Positions 1 through 8,276 of a stretch of 64,000 nt of DNA are shown here, one piece after another. Numbering within the stretch: position 1 is the stretch's first letter; each line of letters begins with the position of its first letter. Source of the DNA: DATDIC01 sp963777625 (GTDB lineage Bacteria > Pseudomonadota > Alphaproteobacteria > Acetobacterales > Acetobacteraceae); NCBI GenBank assembly GCA_963777625.1, contig CAVZRO010000006.1, positions 1-64,000 on the forward strand. Reading direction: 5' to 3'. The notes beneath the pieces are model-generated. The model was not told the DNA's origin. It searched no databases and was given only the letters and a program-made list of their open reading frames with translations. The position numbers and the translations under genes were made by a program.

Positions 1-33
1 AGTCAGCTGCTCTACCAACTGAGCTATGCGCCC
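1..33 (-). tRNA. tRNA 5' part, probably tRNA-Lys(CTT), cut by window edge
   Basis: Read on the minus strand the first 33 bases give gggcgcatagctcagttggt followed by agagcagctgact. This is the acceptor 5' strand, the D-arm with the conserved AGCTCAGTTGGTAGAGC box, and the start of the anticodon stem. The anticodon lies outside the window. The GACT stem start and GGGCGCATAGC acceptor resemble bacterial tRNA-Lys, so the identity is inferred and the tRNA call itself is firm. Confidence 0.85.
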
Positions 34-168
34 GCCGGCCGCCCAACCCGGGGCCGGGCCCGGGGCTATAGCAGCCGCCGCCACGGTTTGGAAACCCCCG
101 GACAGCCGCGGTTGACACCGCCAGCGGCGCCGCGCTGGGATGCGCGGGGGAAAACCGGGGCAACGGGC

Positions 169-1098
169 ATGAAGCTGCTGTATTTCGACGATTTCAGGCT
201 GGGCGTGCTGAAGGGCGACGGCGTGGTCGAGGTATCCGCCGCGGTGCGCGACATCCCGCACACGGGTCCGCATGATCTGATCACCGGCCTGATCGAGCGG
301 TTCGACCAATATCGCGGCCGGCTGGAGGAGGCGGTGGCGAAGGGCGACGTGATGCCGCTCGCCGGACGACGTATCCGTCCGCCGCTGCCGAAGCCGGGGA
401 ACATCGTCTGCATGGCGGTGAACTACATGGAGGACGGCACCCGCTCGGCCCCCGCGCCGCTGAACGCGTTCCACAAGGCGCCGACCGCGGTGATCGGCGA
501 TGGCGACACGATGGTGCTGCCGAACGTGCCGGCCACCATCTTCGAAGGCGAGGCGGAAATGGCCGTGGTGATCGGCAAGCGGGCGGCCAAGGTGCCTGCC
601 TCGCGGGCCATGGAGCACGTGTTCGGCTACGTCAATTTCATCGATGGATCGGCGCGCGGATTGCCGCCGCCGGGGAATGTGTTCTTCCAGATGAAATCAC
701 GTGATACGTTCGCGCCCATCGGGCCGTTTCTGGTCACCGCCGACGAGATCGCCGATCCGCATAAGTTGCAGGTGCGGCTTTCGGTGAATGGAGACGTGAA
801 GCAGAACTTCAACACGTCGGATATGGCGCATAAAATTCCACGCTGCATCGAATGGGTGAGCGCCATTCATACGCTGGAGCCGGGCGACATCCTGGCCACC
901 GGGACCAATCACCGCGGCCTGTCCGCCTTCCAGGACGGCGATTCGGTGGAGCTGGAAGTCGCCGGGCTGGGGCGGCTGCGGTTCCGCATCCGTGACGAGC
1001 TGAAACGCACCTGGTTACGGGAAACTCGGCTGGACCGGCAGGAGAAGGGGTTCGACACGCCGACACCGCAACTGACGGGGAAATACGCACCCGGGTAG
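169..1098 (+). CDS. Fumarylacetoacetate hydrolase (FAH) family protein
   Basis: About 309 residues. The family holds cytosolic metal-dependent hydrolases, hydratases and decarboxylases acting on 2-oxo acids from aromatic or related breakdown. The FAH fold core is visible as FEGEAEMAVVIGKRA (the E-x-E metal ligands) followed by VFGYVNFIDGSARG, then GPFLVTADEI and, near the C-terminus, LEPGDILATGTNHRG, which matches the usual pattern of 'GD(V/I)I.TGTP.G'. An upstream ATG at 88 would add 27 residues unlike the family, so the ATG at 169 (MKLLYFDD) is preferred. It heads a plus-strand operon with a CoA ligase-like and an enoyl-CoA hydratase gene, which suggests degradation of an organic acid. The exact substrate is not visible. 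Confidence 0.88.
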   Translation: MKLLYFDDFRLGVLKGDGVVEVSAAVRDIPHTGPHDLITGLIERFDQYRGRLEEAVAKGDVMPLAGRRIRPPLPKPGNIVCMAVNYMEDGTRSAPAPLNAFHKAPTAVIGDGDTMVLPNVPATIFEGEAEMAVVIGKRAAKVPASRAMEHVFGYVNFIDGSARGLPPPGNVFFQMKSRDTFAPIGPFLVTADEIADPHKLQVRLSVNGDVKQNFNTSDMAHKIPRCIEWVSAIHTLEPGDILATGTNHRGLSAFQDGDSVELEVAGLGRLRFRIRDELKRTWLRETRLDRQEKGFDTPTPQLTGKYAPG

Positions 1099-1144
1099 CG
1101 CGGGCGGGGTTTATGCTCGCGCCGGGTCGGCGGGTGGTTTCAGG

Positions 1145-2455
1145 ATGCTGATCGAGAGGGCCGAGTTCGCCGAGTTGGGAACGCTGGCGGCGCATCGCCA
1201 GCGCCACTGGGAGCGACAACGCGACTATGTCCAGGGGGCGTCGCCCATGCTCCGTCGCGCCTGGGGCGGCGTGGACCCGCCGCTGCGGCTCGAGGCGCTG
1301 GCGGAGCTGCCGTTCACCGACAAGGAAATGTTGCGGGCGAGCCAGCGTGCGAGCCCGCCCTTCGGCGATTACCTGGCGGCTCCGGCAAATTCGGTGGCGC
1401 GGGTGCATCGCACATCCGGCACCAGCGGGACGGCGATGAACCTCGCGTTGTCGGTGCGCGATGCGCATGAGACGGCGGTGGTCGGGGCGCGTGCGCAGTC
1501 GGCGGCGGGGCTGGGGCCCGGACACCGCGTGGTGCATTGCCTGAATTACCGGCTGTGGATGGGAGGGTTCACGGATCACACGACGCTGGAGGCGACCGGC
1601 GCCACGGTGGTGCCGTTCGGGGTCGGTGACACGCAGCTTCTGGTGCGCACGATCCGCGAGATCGGCATTACCGCGATTTCGTGCACGCCGTCCTATCCGG
1701 CGGTGCTGGAGCGGGTGATGGCCGAGCATTTTCCCGCGTTGCGGCCGCGCGACCTTGGGCTGCGGCTCGGGCTGTTCGGCGGCGAGGCCGGGCTGGACGA
1801 CCCGGAATTTCGCCGGCGATTGGAGCAGAGCTGGGGCATGAAGGTGCGCAACGCCAATTACGGCGTGTCGGACGTGTTTTGCAATTTCGCCGGTCAGACG
1901 GAGATGGACAACGATCTGCATTTCATGGCGCTGGACGTGCTGCATCCGGAGTTGATTGCGCCTGAAAGCGGTGCGGCGCTGCCCTGGCGGGAGGGTGAGC
2001 GCGGGGAGCTGGTGTTGACGCATATCAGTCGCGAGTGTCAGCCGCTGGTGCGGTTTCGCACGGGCGACATCATCCTGTTGACCGGCATCGGGCGGACGGT
2101 CTGTGGGCGAACCGCGCCGCGTTTTCGCGTGATCGGCCGCAGCGACGACATGGTCGTGGTGCGCGGCATCAACGTGTTCCCGGCGCAGGCGGCCGGCGTG
2201 GTGCATCGGTTTGGTGCGCTATCGGGCGAGTATCGCATCGTGCTTGATGGTCCGGGCCCTTACGATGCATTGCCGCTGGAGGTGGAGCTGGCCGAGGGGG
2301 CGTCGGGCGAGGATGCGGAGCGGTTGGCGGGTGCGGTCGGTGCCGCATTCAAGCGCGAGCTTGGCGTGACCGCGCAGGTGACGCTGCTGGCGTTCGGCTC
2401 GTTGCCGAGAACCGAGGGCAAGTCGCGCCGGGTGGTTCGGAGGGATCATCGATGA
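1145..2455 (+). CDS. Phenylacetate-CoA ligase (PaaK)-like AMP-binding protein
   Basis: 436 residues, the usual length for PaaK-type adenylate-forming enzymes, which activate an aryl or alkyl carboxylate to its CoA thioester with ATP. The phosphate-binding loop is seen as HRTSGTSGTAMNLALS (about residues 93-108), a later core motif as NANYGVSDVFCNF with a following E, and the ribose-binding aspartate as FRTGDI; VIGRSDDMVVVRGINVFP is the hinge into the C-terminal domain. The stop overlaps the start of the downstream enoyl-CoA hydratase gene (ATGA), implying translational coupling. The substrate is unknown; together with the FAH protein and hydratase a ring- or acid-degradation route is inferred. 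Confidence 0.85.
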   Translation: MLIERAEFAELGTLAAHRQRHWERQRDYVQGASPMLRRAWGGVDPPLRLEALAELPFTDKEMLRASQRASPPFGDYLAAPANSVARVHRTSGTSGTAMNLALSVRDAHETAVVGARAQSAAGLGPGHRVVHCLNYRLWMGGFTDHTTLEATGATVVPFGVGDTQLLVRTIREIGITAISCTPSYPAVLERVMAEHFPALRPRDLGLRLGLFGGEAGLDDPEFRRRLEQSWGMKVRNANYGVSDVFCNFAGQTEMDNDLHFMALDVLHPELIAPESGAALPWREGERGELVLTHISRECQPLVRFRTGDIILLTGIGRTVCGRTAPRFRVIGRSDDMVVVRGINVFPAQAAGVVHRFGALSGEYRIVLDGPGPYDALPLEVELAEGASGEDAERLAGAVGAAFKRELGVTAQVTLLAFGSLPRTEGKSRRVVRRDHR

Positions 2456-3207
2456 CGGGGGTGGTGCTGGCGGAGGATGCCGGGGACGGCGTGCGGGTGA
2501 TCACGCTGAACCGGCCGCAGCGGCTGAACGCGATCGTTCCGGAGTTGCTGGACGGGCTGGTCGGCGCATTGCAGGCGGCGGATCGGGATCCGGCGGCGCG
2601 GGCGATTGTGCTGACGGGGGCCGGGCGGGCTTTTTGCTCGGGCGACGATCTGAAGGAGTTCGCATCGCAGTCGAAGGATGAGGTATCGACGCGCGCCTAT
2701 ATCGAACGCATCCAGGATGTGACGCGGGCGATGGTGCTGGGCGATACGCCGGTGGTGGGCGCGGTGCGCGGCTGGGCGGTGGGTGGCGGGTTGGAGTGGA
2801 TGATCAACTGCGATTTCGCCATTGCCGCCGAAGGGACGCGATTCTTCTTTCCGGAGCTGTCGTTGGGGGTGTTCGTCACCGGCGGGGTGACGGAGTTGTT
2901 GCCGCGCCTGGTCGGGTTGCAGCGGGCGCGCGAACTGATCCTGCTGGGGGAGCGGTTCGATGCGGCGCAGGCACATGCCTGGGGGCTGGTGCGGAAGGTG
3001 GTTGCGGATGTTGACTTGATGGACGAGGCGCTGGCGTTGGCGCGGCGGATTGCGGCGCTGCCGGGTGGGCCGGTGCGGGATCTGCGCCGCATTCTTGCGG
3101 GTACGGGCGCGCGTGGGTTGACTGCGGCGATGGCGGCGGAGACTGAGGCGACAGTTCGGGGGTTTCTGGACCCGGAGACGGCGCGGCGGGTGGGCGGTTT
3201 CGGGTGA
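2452..3207 (+). CDS. Enoyl-CoA hydratase/isomerase family protein
   Basis: 251 residues, typical crotonase-fold length. The two oxyanion-hole segments are seen: ALTGAGRAFCSGDDLKEF-like sequence near residue 55 and VRGWAVGGGLEWMINCDFA near residue 105. The second catalytic region, ELSLGVFVTGGVTELLPRLVG, carries glutamate at only one of the usual two positions, so a hydratase is likely but not certain and an isomerase or thioesterase of the same fold is possible. It starts at the ATG overlapping the stop of the CoA-ligase-like gene. Operon context suggests it acts on the CoA ester made by that neighbour. Confidence 0.87.
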   Translation: MTGVVLAEDAGDGVRVITLNRPQRLNAIVPELLDGLVGALQAADRDPAARAIVLTGAGRAFCSGDDLKEFASQSKDEVSTRAYIERIQDVTRAMVLGDTPVVGAVRGWAVGGGLEWMINCDFAIAAEGTRFFFPELSLGVFVTGGVTELLPRLVGLQRARELILLGERFDAAQAHAWGLVRKVVADVDLMDEALALARRIAALPGGPVRDLRRILAGTGARGLTAAMAAETEATVRGFLDPETARRVGGFG

Positions 3208-3294
3208 AATGAGCGGTATTATGTCAGGCGGCGGGGTGTTTGACTGGCCCGTTACGTCGTCATGGCGGGCCTTGAGCTGGTACGCGGGAAGAAT

Positions 3295-3366
3295 AAGCAA
3301 GATTCAACGCAGAGGCGCAGAGACGCAGAGATTCACGCGGAGGTTCCGCAATCTCCTGGTCTGGGG
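3295..3366. repeat. Dispersed intergenic repeat, 'cgcagaggcgcagag' type
   Basis: The stretch runs 'caacgcagaggcgcagagac' and ends with 'gcggaggttccgcaatctcc'. The same words recur near 46000 (cgcggaggttccgcaatctc) and, on the other strand, near 28396, 28682, 29665 and 46080 (ctctgcgcctc...gtgtctccgcggtgaa). It is a noncoding multicopy element lying between convergent genes. Confidence 0.6.
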
Positions 3367-3375
3367 GGCGCGGTT

Positions 3376-3987
3376 CTAAAAGCGCTCGCGGTAGCCGCCG
3401 TCTTCCTTGGCGTGCGGGCCCCAGGGTTCGCGCGCAAACAGGCGATGGACCATGGGCTCGAATGCGGCCAGCGGCATGGTGTCGTAGTCGGGATCGAATG
3501 ATGCCTGGTCGTATTTGTCGCAGAAATCCAGGCACATCTGAAATGCGGGGTGGCCGCGGTGCTTCTCGCGCGCGTTCCGGTCCAGGTCGAAATGATGGAA
3601 GTAGAAATAGCCCTGGAACAGGCCGTGATGGCGGATCATCCAGTAGGTGTTGGGACGCACATAGGGCTTGATGATCGAGGCGGCGTATTCCGAGTGGTTC
3701 ATGGTGGAGAGCAGATCGCCGAGATCATGCAAGAGCGCTGCTACGACGTATTCTTCGTCGCGCCCGTCGCGGTGGGCACGCGTCGCGGTCTGCAATGAGT
3801 GGACCAGGCGGTTGACCAGCTCTCCGGGGTAGCTGTGCTCGAGCTGGGTGAGGGTTTGCAGGACGCGGTTGGCGAGGTCACGCTCGAAGGTTTTGAAGTG
3901 GGCAAAGACGATGTCGTAGTCGTGCTTGGTGCCCTCGGCCATGGCGCGATAGCTGGCGCGTGGTTCGATGATCGAGTTGTCAGGCAT
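3376..3987 (-). CDS. HD-domain phosphohydrolase-like protein
   Basis: 203 residues. The HD superfamily signature is visible: RLVHSLQTATRAHRDG gives the first histidine, VAALLHDLGDLLS the His-Asp pair, and MIRHHGLFQGYFYFHHF a later histidine cluster, as in metal-dependent phosphohydrolases. The family includes nucleotide and phosphonate enzymes (for example PhnZ-like oxygenases), and the exact activity cannot be told. Start ATG at 3987 is preceded by 'gggagccaacccac'. It stands alone, convergent with the enoyl-CoA hydratase operon, and is separated by a noncoding repeat. Confidence 0.75.
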   Translation of the reverse strand: MPDNSIIEPRASYRAMAEGTKHDYDIVFAHFKTFERDLANRVLQTLTQLEHSYPGELVNRLVHSLQTATRAHRDGRDEEYVVAALLHDLGDLLSTMNHSEYAASIIKPYVRPNTYWMIRHHGLFQGYFYFHHFDLDRNAREKHRGHPAFQMCLDFCDKYDQASFDPDYDTMPLAAFEPMVHRLFAREPWGPHAKEDGGYRERF

Positions 3988-4186
3988 GTGGGTTGGCTCC
4001 CGGGTGGCGAGGTCGCGCGGTCGGTCTGGTATGGCCGTTCCGTGACGCGACCGGCGGCTCCCCCCTTTTTTGCAGGGGATCTGCCTGGAGGTGGGATTTA
4101 GCGCGTGGTGGGAACGGCTGACAAGTTCGAGTTCAGCCCCAAGACCGGTCGGCGGCCGTCGTGACTTGCTCCACGGGATGCGTCAT

Positions 4187-4208
4187 CTATATAACATCCA
4201 TTATATAG
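4187..4208. promoter_or_regulatory. Palindromic operator/promoter of the toxin-antitoxin pair
   Basis: A perfect 8-bp inverted repeat, ctatataa-catcca-ttatatag, ends 12 bases before the antitoxin start. It is very AT-rich against a GC-rich background and overlaps TATA-like sequence that could serve as the -10 box. This is where an AbrB-type antitoxin, alone or with its toxin, would be expected to bind to repress its own operon. Binding is inferred; the palindrome is seen. Confidence 0.6.
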
Positions 4209-4220
4209 TCGAGGTGGCGA

Positions 4221-4448
4221 ATGCTGAGCTTCAAGGTGACGACCGTGGGTTCCTCGGTCGGCTTCATTCTCACCAAGGAGGCCATGGCGCGGCTCAAGGT
4301 CCAGAAAGGGGATACGGTTTACCTGACGGAAGCGCCGGACGGCAGCTATCGGCTGACCCCCTATAATCCGGACTTTGAACGCCAGATGACGCTGGCGGAA
4401 GATATTATGCACGAGGACCGCGATATCCTTCGAGCGCTGGCGAAGTGA
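4221..4448 (+). CDS. AbrB/MazE-type antitoxin
   Basis: 75 residues. The N-terminal swapped-hairpin AbrB fold is recognisable from FKVTTVGSSVGFILTKEA and LKVQKGDTVYLTEAPDGSYR; the C-terminal part (about residues 50-75, FERQMTLAEDIMHEDR) is the flexible toxin-binding tail. It should neutralise the downstream Doc-family toxin and repress the operon through the palindrome at 4187-4208. A GAGGTGG ribosome-binding site lies 5 bases upstream of the ATG. The stop overlaps the GTG start of the toxin, a typical toxin-antitoxin arrangement. AbrB-type antitoxins with Doc toxins form a recognised mixed pairing. Confidence 0.85.
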   Translation: MLSFKVTTVGSSVGFILTKEAMARLKVQKGDTVYLTEAPDGSYRLTPYNPDFERQMTLAEDIMHEDRDILRALAK

Positions 4449-4834
4449 CAGCCTGGCGCTGGGTCAGCGCACAGGTCGTCCAGGCAATCCACGACCGACA
4501 ACTGGCTGAGCATGGCGGACTGGATGGCGTACGGGACGACGGCGCGGTTCTGTCGGCGTTGGCGGGGCCGGAAAACCTGTTTGCGTATGGCAGCGTGGAT
4601 GCAGCCGATCTGGCCGCCGCCTATGCTTACGGGCTTGCGCGCAATCACGGCTTTTCGGACGGCAACAAGCGAACGGCCTGGGTGGTGGCGCGGCTATTCC
4701 TTGCTGATAACGGGTACCGCTCGCGCTTCGATCCGGCAGACGCCGTGAGGATTATTGAAGCCGTGGCGAGCGGTACCGTGCCCGAGGCGGTGTTGGCGGC
4801 GTGGTTCCGCGAGCGACTGATCGGCTCGCGCTGA
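4445..4834 (+). CDS. doc: Death-on-curing (Doc/Fic) family toxin
   Basis: 129 residues, normal for Doc. The Fic-fold active site is HGFSDGNKRT at residues 68-77; in characterised Doc proteins the lysine-phosphorylating activity inactivates elongation factor EF-Tu. The loop is intact and the length normal, so the toxin is probably functional. The N-terminal WVSAQVVQAIHDRQL and GGLDGVRDDGAVLSAL segments also match the family. It starts with GTG inside the stop region of the antitoxin gene, so the two are translationally coupled. A following minus-strand gene ends only 6 bases downstream. Confidence 0.88.
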   Translation: MTAWRWVSAQVVQAIHDRQLAEHGGLDGVRDDGAVLSALAGPENLFAYGSVDAADLAAAYAYGLARNHGFSDGNKRTAWVVARLFLADNGYRSRFDPADAVRIIEAVASGTVPEAVLAAWFRERLIGSR

Positions 4835-4839
4835 ACCAT

Positions 4840-5703
4840 TCAGGCGCCGGTGGGCGGTTGGCCGCTGGTCATTCCATGTAGAGCGCGCGGCGGACGTTGG
4901 GCTCCGCGAAACAGGACGCTCGCCTGAATCTCGACGGCGCGCTGCCAGGCGGCCAGCTCGGCTGGGCCCATTTCGGCTTGGGGCCGCGGATCGGCGTCGA
5001 AATTGCCATGGGTGTCTTGGCCGCGCACCAGGATTGCGGATTCGCGGGGCGAATACTGCCAGGCGTGGGTCGGGACCATTTCGAGCAGGAACAGGATGCG
5101 GCGATCGCCGCCGAAATTCGGTTTCGATGAATGGATGATGGCATTGTTGAACAAGGCGACCTCGCCGGGATCGAGCTCGAAATCGACGGCGGCGGCTTCA
5201 TCGAACGGAGCGTCGATATACTGCTCGCGAGACAGGAGGCTGCTGGTTGCAAATGCTTCCTTGTGCGGGAGCAGCGGGCCGCGATGGGAGCCGGGGATGC
5301 CGCGGACGCAGCCATTCTCGACCCGTGCGGGTGACAGTGCCAGTGCGACGATGACGACGATCGGTTTCACGTCGGCATAGGCGGTGTCCTGGTGCCAGCC
5401 GGCGAATGTCTTGCCGTCCGCCTGCTTGGCGCGCAGCGAGGTGCCCCAGCAGAGGATGTCGGGGCCGATGAGGTCTTCCGTGGCGTCGAGGATGCCGGGC
5501 TCGCGGATCATCTCATCGACCCAGGGGCAGATCATGTGGGCCTTCTGATCGAGCTTGATGCGGTGCTCGGGGTAGGCCGATTCGAATGCTTCCAGTCGGC
5601 GGCGGTAATAGAGGGCGCGTTCGGCGGAGATGGCGCGGACGGGTGAAACAAAGCCGTCGTGGCGGAAGGCGTCGATCTGAGCGGGGGAAAGAATTCTCGG
5701 CAT
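4840..5703 (-). CDS. Phytanoyl-CoA dioxygenase (PhyH) family protein
   Basis: 287 residues, full family length. Fe(II)/2-oxoglutarate oxygenase features are visible: HxD as H104 and D106 in GWHQDTAYAD, the distal histidine H191 in NAIIHSSKPN, and the 2-oxoglutarate-binding arginine at 201-202 in GGDRRILFLLE. The substrate is unknown; relatives hydroxylate fatty acyl-CoA or other small molecules. It begins MPRILSPAQIDAF and ends just after the convergent Doc toxin. A rearranged partial second copy of the same gene lies at 7858-8160, on the other side of the sulfatase, indicating a past local duplication. Confidence 0.87.
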   Translation of the reverse strand: MPRILSPAQIDAFRHDGFVSPVRAISAERALYYRRRLEAFESAYPEHRIKLDQKAHMICPWVDEMIREPGILDATEDLIGPDILCWGTSLRAKQADGKTFAGWHQDTAYADVKPIVVIVALALSPARVENGCVRGIPGSHRGPLLPHKEAFATSSLLSREQYIDAPFDEAAAVDFELDPGEVALFNNAIIHSSKPNFGGDRRILFLLEMVPTHAWQYSPRESAILVRGQDTHGNFDADPRPQAEMGPAELAAWQRAVEIQASVLFRGAQRPPRALHGMTSGQPPTGA

Positions 5704-5834
5704 GGCTCGGCCCTGCGGCGGCGGCCGGTAATGTGACGTAGTTTGCTCGGGGGATCAATCGTACGTGGCGGCAGGCTCGAGCGCTTCCGGCCGGCGCTGA
5801 GAATGCGTTCCGGCCGGAAGGTCCGATCGCTAGC

Positions 5835-7514
5835 TTAGTCCTTGCTCACGCTTTGCGTCATCTGCTGAAGGATCTGATCGATCGTGAAGCTGGCGGCCTT
5901 CTGTCGTGGCGGGAATTCCTTGAACGTCGCCAGGAAGTCCTGCACGATCGTCTGAGCCGGCAGAATCATGAAATCATGATCCAGCCACCAGTCCCAATAT
6001 GTGTCGGAGGTGATGTCCGCCCGCTCGAACGGATCGGTGCGCAGGTTGTAAATCCAAGGGATGCGCGTGTGCACGTAAGGCTCGCCCCAGATGGCCAGGG
6101 TGCCTGGTTGCCGCTGCTGGGCAAATACGATTTTCCAATTGTCGAAGCGAAGTGCGGTCAGATCGCCGTCGTCGGAGAAGTAGATGAAGCCTTGGCGGGG
6201 GCTTTTGGTCTCCTGTTCGGTCAGGTACGGCAGCAGGTTGTAGCCGTCGATGTGCGCCTTGAAGGTGCGATCACCGACCGTGTAGCCAGCCACCAGGCGT
6301 TCCTTGATATCCGGCATTCCCGCTGCCGCGAGCAAGGTCGGCATCCAGTCGTGGTGTCCGACGATCTCGTTTGAAACGGTGCCGGCACGGATCTTGCCCG
6401 GCCATTTCACCATGTAAGGCACGCGGTACGCACCCTCCCAGTTGGTGTCCTTCTCGCTGCGGAACGGCGTCGTCGCGCCGTCCGGCCATGTGTTGGCATG
6501 TGGTCCGTTATCGGTGCCGTACATGACGATGGTATCTTCGGTCAGTCCGAGTTCATCCAGCTTCGCCAGCACGGTGCCGACATTGCGGTCGTGGTCGATC
6601 ATCACGTCATGATAGACGTCCTGCCAGCGGCCTGACTGCCCGACGCTGGACGGTTTGGCGTGGGTGCGCAAATGCATGTGGGTGAAGTTCACCCAAATGA
6701 AGAACGGCTTGCCCGCCTGGTTCATCCGTTGGATGAAATCCGCCGAGCGCGCCGCGATATCGTCGTCGATCGTCTCCATCCGCTTGCTGTTGAGCGGGCC
6801 GGTATCCTCGATCTTCTGCTTGCCGACGCGGCCCCAGCGCGGTTGCACGGTGCTGTCATCGACATCGGTCGCGAAGCTGTGGAGCACACCGCGCGGGCCG
6901 TAGGTCTTGGCGAAGTTGGGGAAGTCGGCGGGCTTCGGGTAGTCCGGCAGCTCCGGCTCTTCCTCGGCGTTCAGGTGGTAAAGATTGCCGTAGAACTCGT
7001 CGAAGCCATGCACGGTCGGCAGGAATTCGTTGCGATCGCCGAGATGGTTCTTGCCGAACTGCCCGGTCGCATAACCGAGCGGCTTCAGCATTTCGGCGAT
7101 GGTCGGATCGGCGGCGTTGAGTCCGATTGTCGCTGCCGGGACGCCGACCTTCGAAAGGCCGGTGCGGAACACGCTTTGGCCGGTGATGAAGGAAGCTCGC
7201 CCGGCGGTGCAGCTTTGCTCGCCGTAGTAGTCGGTGAACAACATGCCTTCGCGGGCGATGCGATCGATGTTGGGCGTGTGATAACCCATCATTCCCATCG
7301 AGTAGCAGGACAGGTTGGTGATGCCGATATCGTCACCCCAGATGACGACGATGTTCGGCTTGCCGCCGGCTGACGATTGGGGTGCCGGTTGACCCTGGCC
7401 TACGGCTTGCGCGCGGGCCGCCGGGATCATCGCCGTCGCCGCAACCGCCGAGCTGCCGGCAAGCAGGACCGCGCGGCGCTTCAGCGGTCGGTGCCGCGGA
7501 TCTTCATCGGACAT
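5835..7514 (-). CDS. Secreted sulfatase (arylsulfatase family), Tat signal
   Basis: About 559 residues. Near the N-terminus a twin-arginine-type signal is seen (RPLKRRAVLLAGSSAVAA then AARAQA). The sulfatase core follows: metal ligands in NIVVIWGDDIG, then the formylglycine site SCTAGRASFITGQS, with cysteine as the residue to be converted and CxAxR in place of the more common CxPxR. Later, FTHMHLRTHAK and MYGTDNGPHANTWPDG supply further metal and substrate residues. It should hydrolyse sulfate esters in the periplasm. The start at 7514 is chosen over an ATG at 7532 because GAAAGGAAG lies just upstream of it. No sulfatase-maturing enzyme is in the window. Confidence 0.88.
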   Translation of the reverse strand: MSDEDPRHRPLKRRAVLLAGSSAVAATAMIPAARAQAVGQGQPAPQSSAGGKPNIVVIWGDDIGITNLSCYSMGMMGYHTPNIDRIAREGMLFTDYYGEQSCTAGRASFITGQSVFRTGLSKVGVPAATIGLNAADPTIAEMLKPLGYATGQFGKNHLGDRNEFLPTVHGFDEFYGNLYHLNAEEEPELPDYPKPADFPNFAKTYGPRGVLHSFATDVDDSTVQPRWGRVGKQKIEDTGPLNSKRMETIDDDIAARSADFIQRMNQAGKPFFIWVNFTHMHLRTHAKPSSVGQSGRWQDVYHDVMIDHDRNVGTVLAKLDELGLTEDTIVMYGTDNGPHANTWPDGATTPFRSEKDTNWEGAYRVPYMVKWPGKIRAGTVSNEIVGHHDWMPTLLAAAGMPDIKERLVAGYTVGDRTFKAHIDGYNLLPYLTEQETKSPRQGFIYFSDDGDLTALRFDNWKIVFAQQRQPGTLAIWGEPYVHTRIPWIYNLRTDPFERADITSDTYWDWWLDHDFMILPAQTIVQDFLATFKEFPPRQKAASFTIDQILQQMTQSVSKD

Positions 7515-7857
7515 GATACTTCCTTTCTGCATTCACGGTGATCGGGGCACGCAGCGGAAACCGAGACGGCGCATGCCGCTGTCGGTCTTCCGCGCGTGGG
7601 CCATTCCTTCGGATAATGGCTGTCCGAGCCTATCCGGAACGCTGGATCGAGGATCCGGACGATCTTCTTCGTCATGCGAGTGTCATTCGCAGGCTCGGCG
7701 GCAATCGCATTGCGGAGCAAGCAGGGTCCCCGGCTCGTGGGATTTGAGGCTACATGCGGGGTATCTGGCCTCGCAATGCTTTCACGAAATCGTGACTCTC
7801 GGGGTTATGGCAGCGGGGCATTGCGGCTGAGATCGAAATCCCGTGGTGAAGTTATGC
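7515..7857. other. Intergenic stretch, no gene seen
   Basis: This covers the upstream region of the sulfatase and the space before the dioxygenase pseudogene. Open frames exist on both strands, but they have no ribosome-binding sites and resemble nothing known. A promoter for the sulfatase must lie here, but no confident -35/-10 pair can be picked out. Confidence 0.4.
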
Positions 7858-8160
7858 TCAATGTCGATGCGTGGACTTGTGGGCGACGAAATTGCCGGGA
7901 TCGAGTTCGATGGTGGCGGGGGCGATGAGGTCTTCGGTGGCGTCGAGGGTGCCGGGCTCGCGGATCATCTCATCGACGCAGGGACAAGTCATGTGGGTCT
8001 TCTGATCGAGGTTGATGCGCGGGTCGGGGTAGGTCGCGTCGAACGGTTCCAATCGCCGGCGGTAATAGAGGGCGCGTTCCGTGGGGATGGCGCGGAGAGG
8101 TGGAACGAGGCCGTCGTGGTGGAAGGCGTCGATCCGTGCGGGGGAAAGAATTTTCGACAC
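7858..8160 (-). pseudogene. Truncated paralogue of the PhyH dioxygenase gene
   Basis: Translation from a GTG at 8160 gives KILSPARIDAFHHDG and continues nearly line for line with the first 80 residues of the intact dioxygenase at 4840-5703 (for example ERALYYRRRLE and VDEMIREPG are shared). After LDATEDLIAP the sequence jumps directly to IELDPGNFV, matching about residue 176 of the intact protein, so roughly 95 residues including the HxD metal site are missing. It then runs out after another dozen residues. It cannot be a working oxygenase. Many third-position and replacement differences show that the duplication is not recent. Confidence 0.8.
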
Positions 8161-8276
8161 GGATGGCCCTGTGGTGAGTGCTCGATGAGGCCGGTGATGT
8201 GACCGAGTTTGTCGGGAGGACCAATGGTGGTCGCTGCGGACAAATGGCCGTGGAAAGTCGCGACGGGCGAAGACGT

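Noticed and set aside
809..2206. 465-codon minus-strand frame opposite the CoA-ligase-like gene
   Set aside because: Antisense shadow without ribosome-binding site or family features.
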